Assembly (NCBI GenBank): GCA_903949225.1
Contig: CAJAYZ010000691.1
Coordinates: 1 to 9,598, forward strand
DNA from: an uncultured Planctomycetaceae bacterium
Lineage (GTDB): Bacteria > Planctomycetota > Planctomycetia > Pirellulales > UBA1268
DNA length: 9,598 nucleotides
Direction: 5' to 3'
Part shown: positions 1 to 7,795 of the stretch, one piece after another
How the letters are laid out: every line of letters starts with the position of its first letter
Position numbering within the stretch: the first letter of the stretch is position 1
Made by a program: the position numbers and the translations under genes
The notes under the pieces: generated by a model
Database searches by the model: none
Seen by the model: the letters and a program-made list of their open reading frames with translations, nothing else
Told to the model about the DNA's origin: nothing

Positions 1-201
1 ACAGAAAGCTTCCTCGGCGGCGTCACCCCGACAGGACCTTCGGGACGGATCAGCCGCCAGCAATCGCTGCGAATCGTGACGGTCGACCGGGCCCCTGCCC
101 GACAGGATGCAAACGCGAGCCAGTCGGAACAGGCGCCTGTCGAGACGATCGGCCCGGTGCAGGCGATGGCCGTGACTCGCGTCACAACCACCGCTCCCTG
201 A
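1..201 (+). CDS. 3' end of an unidentified protein
   Basis: The plus-strand frame that starts at base 1 is open to a TGA at 199-201 and gives the last 66 residues of a protein whose beginning lies outside the window. The tail is polar and low in hydrophobic residues, rich in Thr, Ser, Gln, Pro and Val, and ends VTRVTTTAP. It shows no membrane segment, cysteine or motif that I recognise, so it is probably a disordered C-terminal tail. Synonymous positions are mostly G or C, as in the neighbouring genes, which supports real coding. The gene converges on rpsA with 24 bases between the two stop codons. No function is proposed. Confidence 0.55.
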   Translation, partial: TESFLGGVTPTGPSGRISRQQSLRIVTVDRAPARQDANASQSEQAPVETIGPVQAMAVTRVTTTAP

Positions 202-225
202 CACCGGGCACGATCCTCACGGACG

Positions 226-1914
<1,689 letters not shown>

Positions 1915-1981
1915 CGTGTGGGGGTTTCGGGAAAACGGGTTGGAGGAAGGGGGAAAGCGGGCCACAAAGCGGAAACCCTGG

Positions 1982-2010
1982 AGTGTAGCAGCCGGGGCAG
2001 ACCTGAACAA
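1982..2010 (-). promoter_or_regulatory. Predicted sigma-70 promoter of rpsA
   Basis: Read on the minus strand, TTGTTC (2005-2010) and TACACT (1982-1987) are separated by 17 bases. They match the -35 consensus at 3 of 6 positions and the -10 consensus at 4 of 6. Transcription would start near 1975 and give a leader of about 60 bases. The site lies inside the upstream extension of the rpsA frame, so it also argues for the shorter protein. This is pattern matching only. Confidence 0.4.
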
Positions 2011-2102
2011 TTCGTTGTTTTGCCCTTTCCTCCCCAGTTTCCTCATCGATATGTCGCCGTCCGGACCACAGTCGGCGCCCCCTCCGATCCGATGCCCCTT
2101 TC

Positions 2103-3128
2103 ATGAGCCCTCACCGCCACCCCTCCGCCGCCCTGCCCGCCGCTCCACCCCTGGCGATGACGCGGCGCGGTCTGATTCGCACCGCCTGCTTGGCGATCGG
2201 TCTGCGGGGATGCCTGTCGGCCCCCTCTGCCAGCGCTCAATTCGCCGATGAGCCGCTCGCGACCAGCGGGCCGTCGCTGGGGGACATCCGTCGCCAGCCC
2301 TACCGTGTCGGCCTGTCGGTCGTCGCCACGGGGGGGCCCTGCCGGGGGATATACGCCACGCTTCCAGTGCCGGCGGAATGGCCGGAGCAGACGGTGGAGA
2401 TCGTCGGTGAGGATGTTTCGGCCGATGTCCGTCAGGTTCGCTATCGGACGCTGCCCGGCGGCGTGAAGCAGATGCTCGTCGAGATCCCCGATCTTCCTTC
2501 CGGTCAGGAAGCGAAGGCGGTCGTCACCTACTCGCTCGGGAGGGCGGCGATCCTTCCGCCGAGCGATCCATCCGGGCTCTCGATCCCGGAGAAGCCCGCC
2601 AAGACCCTCAAGCCGTATCTCGCCTCGAGCCCGTACATCGAGACACGGCATCCGAAGGTGACGAAGTTCGCCAAATCCCTCGGGGAAGGGCTCGAGGGCT
2701 GGGCCAAGGTCGAAGCGATCTACGACGCGGTCCGCGAGAAGGTCGAATACCGCAACGGCACCCTGAAAGGAGCCGCGCGGGCCCTCGCCGATGGCTGGGG
2801 TGACTGCGAAGAACTCACCTGCCTGTTCATCGCCTGCGCCAGGATCAACGGCATCCCGTCCAGGACAGTGTGGGTGGAGGGGCACTGCTATCCGGAGTTC
2901 CACCTCGTCGATGCTGATGGGAAAGGATCGTGGTTTCCCTGCCAGGCCGCCGGAGCGCGGGCCTTCGGCGGCATGCCGGACCAACTCCCGATCCTGCAGA
3001 AAGGGGATTCGTTCCGCGACCCCGATCGCCCCGGCCAGCCACTCCGCTATGTGTCGGAGTTTTGCCGTGGCGCCGCCTTGACGGGCGGAGGCTCTCCGCA
3101 GGTCGATTGGATCCGCGGAGGAGCCTGA
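2103..3128 (+). CDS. Exported transglutaminase-like domain protein
   Basis: This 341-residue protein has a C-terminal transglutaminase-like (papain-fold) domain at about 200-285. The segment NGTLKGAARALADGWGDCEE (218-237) is the nucleophile region, with C235 as the expected catalytic cysteine. H261, in GHCYPEF, aligns with the catalytic histidine. The third position, normally Asp in a WxPxD pattern, reads WFPCQ (277-281), so the triad looks altered. Residues 60-150 form a beta-rich domain without a name that I can give. The N-terminus has a twin-arginine-like motif TRRGLIR (20-26), a hydrophobic stretch and an ASA/Q cleavage site after 45, suggesting export by Tat. ATG at 2157 (Met19) is an equally possible start and would place TRR at the very N-terminus; neither start has a Shine-Dalgarno sequence. 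Such proteins may be peptidases, crosslinking enzymes or amidases, and the substrate cannot be told. It is divergent from rpsA and convergent with the isomerase-like gene. Confidence 0.85.
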   Translation: MSPHRHPSAALPAAPPLAMTRRGLIRTACLAIGLRGCLSAPSASAQFADEPLATSGPSLGDIRRQPYRVGLSVVATGGPCRGIYATLPVPAEWPEQTVEIVGEDVSADVRQVRYRTLPGGVKQMLVEIPDLPSGQEAKAVVTYSLGRAAILPPSDPSGLSIPEKPAKTLKPYLASSPYIETRHPKVTKFAKSLGEGLEGWAKVEAIYDAVREKVEYRNGTLKGAARALADGWGDCEELTCLFIACARINGIPSRTVWVEGHCYPEFHLVDADGKGSWFPCQAAGARAFGGMPDQLPILQKGDSFRDPDRPGQPLRYVSEFCRGAALTGGGSPQVDWIRGGA

Positions 3129-3183
3129 CGCCGCCAAGGGGCCGTGACGGGGGAACTGGTGACGACGGCCGCTGCCGAACCGG

Positions 3184-4152
3184 TCAGGCGACCGGGCCCG
3201 GCTTGCCGTCGAGTGCGCCGGCGGCAGCCAGCATGGCGGGATCTTCGCCAAACCGCGGCGCGTTCTCACGGGCCGACGGGGCGAACCAACGCGGAACGAT
3301 CGGCAGCCCGGCTTCCTTCCAGACCGCCTCGAGGCGGTCGCCGGCAAGCCGCACGATCTTCTCCCGACCGCGACCAGCGAGGGTCGAGCGATCGGCCCAC
3401 GGCGTGACGGGGCCGTCGAAACCGGCCTTCTCGGCCTCGACCAGGATCTGAGCGGCGGGGATGACGCCGGTCTCGGCGGGCATCAGCCGCTGGGTGTGGC
3501 TGAGCTCGGCCGACACCACGTCGCGGGGCGCATCCGAAAGACGCACTTCGACGATCCGGCCGGCCGGGATCGACCCGATGACCGACAGCGGCTCGCCGGT
3601 GAGGTGGAGGGCCCAGGCGTCGACCACGACGCCGACGCTCGGATGGCAGACGCTCACCAGGCCGATGAGGCCTTCGTAGGTGTGGATGAACTGGTGAGCC
3701 TTCTCGGCCCGGGCCTCGGCCTCCGGGGCCAGCGCCAGCCCGAGGCTGATGCCGTAGTTGGCAAGCAGGCCGCCGAGCGTGTCGAGTCGCTGACGATACA
3801 GCTCGAAGAAGTCTTTGAAGGCATGGTCATCGCTCGCCGGGGCGATGGTGACGATGGCACGCTTCGCCTCGGTCGCCTGGGCAAACTCGAGCCGCGTCGG
3901 CAGTTCGGCGAGGTCGGCGTTGAACGCCGCGTCGTCACCGATCAGAGAGATCGGCAGGTGGAAAGATCCACAATGGAGACGGGCGCTAACCATCAGCCGG
4001 CGGGCATGCTCGACCCCGAACGCCTCGGCCTGCTGCTGGAAGTCGACGATGTCGATGTCCATCGCATCGAAGCCGAACGAGAGCGCCAGTTCGATGAGCT
4101 CGCTGGGCCGTCCGGAAAGGGGCAGGCCGACGGTGCTGAGGTTACGGAACAT
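3184..4152 (-). CDS. Sugar phosphate isomerase/epimerase-like TIM-barrel protein
   Basis: The 322-residue protein resembles the xylose isomerase-like TIM-barrel family (AP endonuclease 2 superfamily), whose members isomerise or epimerise sugars or cleave DNA at abasic sites, usually with a divalent metal. Visible barrel signatures are LALSFGFDAMDID (22-34), ISLGLALAP (135-143), VGVVVDAWALHLTGE (173-187), RIVEVRLSD (199-207) and GVIPAAQILVEAEKAGFDGP (229-248). D178 in VVVDAW is kept. The usual metal-binding Glu on the mid-barrel strand is replaced in LALAP, the usual His before the late Asp is R204, and the last strand reads VTPW (249-252) in place of an expected Glu. The protein may thus bind metal poorly or act in another way. 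The frame extends 119 codons upstream, but ATG at 4150-4152 has an AGGAG 11 bases before it and begins the recognisable domain. It diverges from uppP. The substrate is unknown. Confidence 0.8.
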   Translation of the reverse strand: MFRNLSTVGLPLSGRPSELIELALSFGFDAMDIDIVDFQQQAEAFGVEHARRLMVSARLHCGSFHLPISLIGDDAAFNADLAELPTRLEFAQATEAKRAIVTIAPASDDHAFKDFFELYRQRLDTLGGLLANYGISLGLALAPEAEARAEKAHQFIHTYEGLIGLVSVCHPSVGVVVDAWALHLTGEPLSVIGSIPAGRIVEVRLSDAPRDVVSAELSHTQRLMPAETGVIPAAQILVEAEKAGFDGPVTPWADRSTLAGRGREKIVRLAGDRLEAVWKEAGLPIVPRWFAPSARENAPRFGEDPAMLAAAGALDGKPGPVA

Positions 4153-4163
4153 CGCGGGGGAGT

Positions 4164-4168
4164 CTCCT
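4164..4168 (-). promoter_or_regulatory. Shine-Dalgarno sequence of the isomerase-like gene
   Basis: AGGAG on the minus strand lies 11 bases before the ATG at 4150-4152. It is the only clear Shine-Dalgarno match before any of the starts I checked in this window, and it decides the start of this gene against a much longer upstream extension. The spacing is slightly longer than usual. Confidence 0.5.
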
Positions 4169-4181
4169 GTGCTCTGGCTCA

Positions 4182-4197
4182 CCGCGCCGGTGCGCGG
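4182..4197 (-). repeat. Short GC-rich hairpin in the isomerase leader
   Basis: CCGCGC (4182-4187) and GCGCGG (4192-4197) are perfect inverted 6-bp arms around a 4-base loop. The structure would lie in the 5' leader of the isomerase-like mRNA, 30 bases before its start and about 14 bases beyond the AGGAG. No T-run follows, so it is not a standard terminator. It may be a leader structure or chance in GC-rich DNA. Confidence 0.3.
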
Positions 4198-4213
4198 CGA
4201 TAGACCGGGTATT

Positions 4214-4432
4214 TGAAACGGGTGTTCGGGGCGGAGCGGGCGGCGCGAGCCCCCGACTTTTCCATCGGGGTTGTCACGCCCACAACCGGCGAAGGGGGCG
4301 ATTATGCCCGACAGGGCTGCTATTTTGAAGCGGGAACCGGCGGCCAAACAGAAAAAGCCCTCCGCGGCCCTTTTCCAAGCCCGTCCCGATCCCCGCCCCG
4401 TCATGCTTTTCCCCGCCAGAACACCCGTTTCA
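4214..4432. repeat. Perfect 14-bp inverted repeat bracketing the isomerase/uppP divergent region
   Basis: TGAAACGGGTGTTC at 4214-4227 is the exact reverse complement of GAACACCCGTTTCA at 4419-4432. The second arm ends on the A of the uppP start codon, and the first lies 61 bases upstream of the isomerase-like ATG. The arms are 191 bases apart. The two arms could be two sites of one regulator in opposite orientation, the ends of a long hairpin, or terminal repeats of a small relic element. I found no convincing target-site duplication outside the arms, which weakens the last option. Confidence 0.7.
4301..4329 (-). promoter_or_regulatory. Predicted sigma-70 promoter of the isomerase-like gene
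   Basis: On the minus strand, TTCAAA (4324-4329) and CATAAT (4301-4306) are separated by 17 bases, matching the -35 consensus at 4 of 6 and the -10 consensus at 5 of 6 positions. A start near 4295 would give a leader of about 140 bases that contains one arm of the 14-bp inverted repeat and the small hairpin at 4182-4197. I found no comparably good plus-strand promoter for uppP in this region. Confidence 0.35.
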
Positions 4433-5289
4433 TGACCCTCGTCGAAGCAATCACCCTCGGCATCGTTCAGGGGCTCACCGAGTTTCTCCCGGTGTCGAGC
4501 ACGGCCCACCTCCGCATCGTCCCGGCGCTCCTCGGCTGGGACGACCCCGGCGCGGCCTACTCGGCCGTCATCCAGTGCGGCACGCTTTTGGCCGTGTGCG
4601 TGGCGATGTGGCGCGACATCGCGGCCCTCCTGCAGGGATTCGTCGTCGGGATCGCCAGCCGGCGCCCGTGGGGGAGCCCGGAATCGAGGGTTTCATGGCT
4701 CATCCTCCTCGGCACACTCCCGATCGTGGTTGTCGGCTTTGCCCTCCGGAAGCTCATCAAGGGGGAAGCGCGGCGGCTGGAGGTGGTGATCGTGGCTCTC
4801 GTGGCGGCAACCGTGCTCATGGCCGTGGCGGAATTGGTCGTGCGGTGGCGGAGCCGGCGGGGCTCGAAGGGGCGCCAGGGGCTCGACGGCATCGGGCTTT
4901 CCGATGGGCTGGGGATGGGGCTCGCGCAAGTGCTGGCGCTCGTGCCCGGCACGTCGCGGAGCGGCGTGACGATCTCGTCCGGCATGCTCGGCGGGCTCGA
5001 CCGGCAGACTGCCGCCCGGTTCTCCTTCCTCCTTTCCCTCCCCGCGGTAGCCGCCGCCGGCCTCCTCGAAGCCTGGCAGGAACGTGCCGAAATCTTCGGC
5101 TCCGCCGAGGCGATCACGATGGCGGCAGCCGGCACGGCTTCGGCAGCAATCGTCGGCTACGTGGCGATCCGCTGGCTCCTGGTGATGCTCGGCCGCCGCA
5201 CACTCTGGCCATTCATCGTCTACCGGCTTGTCCTTGCGGCCCTCCTCGCCTGGTCTCTCGCCTCGGGATGGGTGCCGGCCGTCGGCTGA
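4432..5289 (+). CDS. uppP: Undecaprenyl-diphosphatase (UppP/BacA)
   Basis: UppP is an integral membrane phosphatase that hydrolyses undecaprenyl diphosphate to undecaprenyl phosphate, the lipid carrier for peptidoglycan and other surface polymers. It also gives resistance to bacitracin in many bacteria. The 285-residue length is typical. The first signature QGLTEFLPVSSTAHL is at 13-27 with E17, and the second, PGTSRSG, is at 172-178 with R176; both belong to the active site in studied homologues. Hydrophobic segments follow at about 41-59, 86-106, 117-138, 193-212, 228-250 and 260-280, with a basic loop at 138-148 (RWRSRRGSKGR). The frame is open 73 codons further upstream from a TTG, but ATG at 4432 begins exactly at the conserved MTLVEAITLGIVQG. 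No Shine-Dalgarno sequence is seen. The start codon touches one arm of the 14-bp inverted repeat. The gene converges on the sigma-54 activator with four bases between stop codons. Confidence 0.95.
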   Translation: MTLVEAITLGIVQGLTEFLPVSSTAHLRIVPALLGWDDPGAAYSAVIQCGTLLAVCVAMWRDIAALLQGFVVGIASRRPWGSPESRVSWLILLGTLPIVVVGFALRKLIKGEARRLEVVIVALVAATVLMAVAELVVRWRSRRGSKGRQGLDGIGLSDGLGMGLAQVLALVPGTSRSGVTISSGMLGGLDRQTAARFSFLLSLPAVAAAGLLEAWQERAEIFGSAEAITMAAAGTASAAIVGYVAIRWLLVMLGRRTLWPFIVYRLVLAALLAWSLASGWVPAVG

Positions 5290-5293
5290 TGGG

Positions 5294-6748
5294 TCAGCCC
5301 CCCGGCGGGAGCGAGGAGAGGTCGAGGCCGAGTCGCTTCGCCTTCTTGTAGAGCGTCGTTCGGTTGATGCCCAGCGCCCGCGCCGCCGCGTCGCGTCGCC
5401 AGGCGTGGTGTTTAAGTGCCTCGAGGATCAGCTGCCGCTCAGGCACCGCCAGCGACTGCCGCAGCGCCCCTTCGCCTCGCGGCTCCGGGCGGATCGCGCC
5501 CGCCGCCACCACGGCCGGGGGCAGGTCGCCGACATCGACGGCGCTCGACGTGCCGAGGTACACCCCGCGCTCGACCGCGTGCTCGAGTTCGCGGACGTTG
5601 CCCGGCCAGGCGTGGGCGACCAAGGCTGCCAGCGCCGCGGGAGTAAAGCCGTCGACGGGCCTGCCGGCGCGGGCGGCAGCGCGGGCAAGAAAGTGGCCGG
5701 CGAGGAGGGGAATGTCTGAGCGCCGGTCGCGGAGCGCCGGCATCTCGATCGTCACGACGTTGATCCGCCAGAAGAGGTCGGCGCGGAACCGCCCTGCCGC
5801 AACCAGCGCCGAGAGGTCTTCGTGGGTGGCAAGGACGAGGCGGGTGTCGACCTTCCGCGTCGTTCCTCCTCCCACCGGCTCGAACTCGAGGTTCTGCAGG
5901 ACACGAAGGAGCTTCACCTGCAAACCTGGCGTGGCCGTCGCGATCTCGTCGAGGAAGATCGTGCCTCCGTCTGCCTGGGCGAAGCGTCCCTCACGATCGC
6001 TCGTCGCCCCCGTGAACGCCCCGGCAACATGGCCGAAGAGTTCGCTCTCGAGGAGCGATTCCGGGAGGCTGCCGCAGGCGACCTCGACGAAGCGGCCGGT
6101 GCGGCGCTGGCTGATGGCATGGATCTCGCGGGCGAGGAGCGACTTGCCCGTCCCGCTTTCTCCGGTGATGAGGATCGTGACCCCCGTGTCGGCAACCCGG
6201 CGGGCGACGTCGAGCACCCGACGGATCGACTCGTCAGCACCGAGAATCGCGACCGGAGCCGCGTCCGGAGTCGGGGGCAGAGCCGGCACCGCAACGGCCT
6301 CGAACCTCGGGGCCCGACAGGCCCGGTCGAGGGCATCGAGGAGCAGGTCGTCGGCTGCCGGAAAGCCGAGGGTGACATCCCAACCCGACGCGTCCGCCTG
6401 AGGGGGGAGAATTGCGACCAACGCCGTACCGGCGTGGCGCAGGGGGAGCCCCTGACGAACCGCCACAGCGCCCCGGGCGGCCGCCATGCCGACGACGACC
6501 CAGGCGTCACACCGTCCGCGGGCAACGAGGCCCCGGGCCTCCTCGACGCTCCCCGCGGCACTGGCGTGCCATCCCTGGGTGCAGAGCCAGGCAGCCGTTC
6601 CCGACGCGGCCCGGCGGTCGGCATCGATGACGACGACCCGCCCCCGCTGTCCGCTCCGCTCCCCGCCACGCGTCGTCCGGACGGCCGGGCCGTCAGCGGT
6701 CAACGGAGTGAACGCGGCAGGAGAGGCGGAAAAAATGTCGGCGCGCAT
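5294..6748 (-). CDS. Sigma-54-dependent transcriptional activator with degenerate receiver
   Basis: This is an NtrC-family enhancer-binding protein of 484 residues. Residues 36-145 resemble a response-regulator receiver, and the central AAA+ domain covers about 166-415. It has Walker A GESGTGKS (196-203), the sigma-54 contact loop GAFTGA (243-248), Walker B GGTIFLDE (261-268), FRADLFWRIN (321-330) and AWPGNVREL (380-388). A Fis-type helix-turn-helix closes the protein (about 447-474, RRDAAARALGINRTTLYKKA at 451-470). The intact GAFTGA predicts real activation of sigma-54 promoters. The receiver lacks its phospho-acceptor: in CDAWVVVGM (80-88) V86 stands where Asp is expected, and the conserved Lys near 128-132 is missing; D42 and D44 remain. 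It is therefore likely controlled by ligand, partner or expression level. ATG at 6748 is chosen; GTG at 6778 is the alternative, ten codons longer. It is the last gene of the minus-strand series. Target genes are unknown. Confidence 0.92.
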   Translation of the reverse strand: MRADIFSASPAAFTPLTADGPAVRTTRGGERSGQRGRVVVIDADRRAASGTAAWLCTQGWHASAAGSVEEARGLVARGRCDAWVVVGMAAARGAVAVRQGLPLRHAGTALVAILPPQADASGWDVTLGFPAADDLLLDALDRACRAPRFEAVAVPALPPTPDAAPVAILGADESIRRVLDVARRVADTGVTILITGESGTGKSLLAREIHAISQRRTGRFVEVACGSLPESLLESELFGHVAGAFTGATSDREGRFAQADGGTIFLDEIATATPGLQVKLLRVLQNLEFEPVGGGTTRKVDTRLVLATHEDLSALVAAGRFRADLFWRINVVTIEMPALRDRRSDIPLLAGHFLARAAARAGRPVDGFTPAALAALVAHAWPGNVRELEHAVERGVYLGTSSAVDVGDLPPAVVAAGAIRPEPRGEGALRQSLAVPERQLILEALKHHAWRRDAAARALGINRTTLYKKAKRLGLDLSSLPPGG

Positions 6749-6778
6749 GGTGAACCCCGTGGACGGAAATGGCTCCAC

Positions 6779-6809
6779 AGGTACCTAGGTCGCCGTTTGG
6801 CGACGTCAA
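6779..6809 (-). promoter_or_regulatory. Symmetrical element upstream of the sigma-54 activator, possible operator
   Basis: GTCGCC (6789-6794) and GGCGAC (6799-6804) form a perfect 6-bp inverted repeat with a 4-base centre, next to two overlapping 8-bp palindromes, AGGTACCT (6779-6786) and ACCTAGGT (6783-6790). On the minus strand a TTGACG (6804-6809) precedes the repeat, and a weak TAGGTA (6782-6787) follows at 16-base spacing, so the repeat would lie in a promoter spacer. The -10 match is poor. The layout suggests a binding site controlling the activator gene, possibly by itself. Confidence 0.3.
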
Positions 6810-6891
6810 AGTCGCCCGAGGTCGACAAGCTTGCCGAAAAGGCACATTTTTCCACCGCCACCCGGCAGAATCGGCGTCATCCGCTCCACCG

Positions 6892-7614
6892 TCAGTCGTG
6901 GTCGCCGGGGGCCGACTCGGCGTGCGTGCCATGGCCGTCACCGATCCCGACCGCATCGACGATCCGGTCGGCGGCGGGGCCGAAGATCAGCTCCTTGTTC
7001 TCGAACAGCGCCTCGGGGTCGCGATCGAGCATCTGCATCCGCCGTTTGCGAAACCAGAAGAACGCCACCACTGCCAGGAACGCCAGCGAGATCGCCGCGA
7101 GCGTCAACCCCCGTTCCGCAGAGCGGATCAGGCCGCTGATGCTTTCGCCGAAGTAGTAGGAAAGGCCGAAGAAGCCGCCGATGACCACCGAAGCGCAGAG
7201 GAGGTCGGCGAGGAGAAACCAGCGGTACTTCACCTTGAGCATGCCGGCAGTCAGGTAGAAGGGGCTCCGCAGGCCGACGAGGAACCGGGCGACAAAGAAG
7301 GCCTTGATGCCGTGCCGGTTGATGAGATCCTCGATCGTCTTCTCGCGCTCGGGGGTGAGAAACCCCGACCACCAGGGATGATCACGAAGGATTTTGGCGC
7401 CGAAAAACCGCCCCACGGCGTACATCAGGCTGTCGCCGAGCACCGCGCCGAGGAGACAGGCAGGGAGGGCGTAATACCACTGCAGCGCCCCCGCCCGGCT
7501 GGCCACGCCAGCGGCGACGATCGGCACCTCCTCCGGCACCGGGAGCCCGATCCCCGTGAGGGTCAAAAAGAGCACGATGCCGAGGTAAGAACCCTGCTCG
7601 AACCACTCGATCAT
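6892..7614 (-). CDS. DedA-family membrane protein (VTT/SNARE-associated domain)
   Basis: DedA proteins are small polytopic inner-membrane proteins; some, such as UptA of Bacillus, are undecaprenyl phosphate flippases, and others handle other lipids. This one has 240 residues. The re-entrant motif GLPVPEEVPIVAAG (23-36) carries the conserved Glu (E29), followed by GDSLMYAVGRFFG (60-72) with D61. RFLVGLR (110-116) keeps the two arginines six residues apart that are essential in E. coli YqjA and YghB, followed by AGMLKVKY (123-130). Further hydrophobic segments lie at about 133-158 and 170-189. The last 50 residues are a hydrophilic tail with RKRRMQMLDRDPEALFENKE (189-208). The frame continues upstream, but ATG at 7612-7614 fits the family's start, although no Shine-Dalgarno sequence is visible. 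A TACACT (7669-7674, minus) could be a -10 box, without a good -35. The substrate lipid is not shown by the sequence; the link to UppP in this window is suggestive only. Confidence 0.9.
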   Translation of the reverse strand: MIEWFEQGSYLGIVLFLTLTGIGLPVPEEVPIVAAGVASRAGALQWYYALPACLLGAVLGDSLMYAVGRFFGAKILRDHPWWSGFLTPEREKTIEDLINRHGIKAFFVARFLVGLRSPFYLTAGMLKVKYRWFLLADLLCASVVIGGFFGLSYYFGESISGLIRSAERGLTLAAISLAFLAVVAFFWFRKRRMQMLDRDPEALFENKELIFGPAADRIVDAVGIGDGHGTHAESAPGDHD

Positions 7615-7704
7615 GTTCAGTTCGGTTGGGATTCCAGGGGATCGGCCGGTGTCGTGCAACGCCCAGTCAGTGTACCCCAGGAAGGCCACCGGGGCAGGGG
7701 AACT

Positions 7705-7733
7705 TCGCCCCCCATCGGGAATCCGCGGGGCGA
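7705..7733 (-). repeat. 7-bp inverted repeat between apbE-like and dedA-like genes
   Basis: TCGCCCC (7705-7711) and GGGGCGA (7727-7733) are perfect inverted arms around 15 bases. In the minus-strand transcript it would form a GC-rich hairpin between the ApbE-type and DedA-type genes. No T-run follows. It could help to end or process the upstream mRNA. Confidence 0.35.
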
Positions 7734-7742
7734 GTCGGCTTT

Positions 7743-7771
7743 GGGGGCTCGATGGCCCCCTCGTCGGGGCC
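7743..7771 (-). repeat. Two overlapping, mutually exclusive hairpins after the ApbE-type gene
   Basis: GGGGGC (7743-7748) pairs with GCCCCC (7755-7760), and GGCCCC (7754-7759) pairs with GGGGCC (7766-7771). The middle segment is shared, so only one hairpin can form at a time. They start 25 bases after the ApbE-type stop codon on the minus strand. Neither is followed by a T-run, so Rho-independent termination is unlikely by the usual rule. Confidence 0.4.
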
Positions 7772-7795
7772 GCCGGACCCACCGCACCATGAGCC

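Noticed and set aside
172..185. GTGAC-TCGC-GTCAC hairpin near the end of the first gene as a shared terminator
   Set aside because: Five-bp stem inside coding sequence without a T-run on either strand; likely chance.
1915..2046. 44-residue N-terminal extension of S1
   Set aside because: The predicted promoter lies within it and its composition is unlike S1; the shorter start matches the family.
3850..3870. TGGCAC resembling half of a sigma-54 promoter
   Set aside because: It lies inside the isomerase-like coding region and lacks the TTGC half at the right distance.
4214..4432. Small transposable element (MITE) with 14-bp terminal repeats
   Set aside because: There is no target-site duplication outside the arms, and one end coincides with the uppP start codon. 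Kept only as an unexplained inverted repeat.
6828..6852. Plus-strand terminator-like TGCC-GAAAA-GGCA followed by CATTTTT
   Set aside because: The stem is only four pairs and no plus-strand gene ends there; the minus-strand genes would not use it in this orientation.
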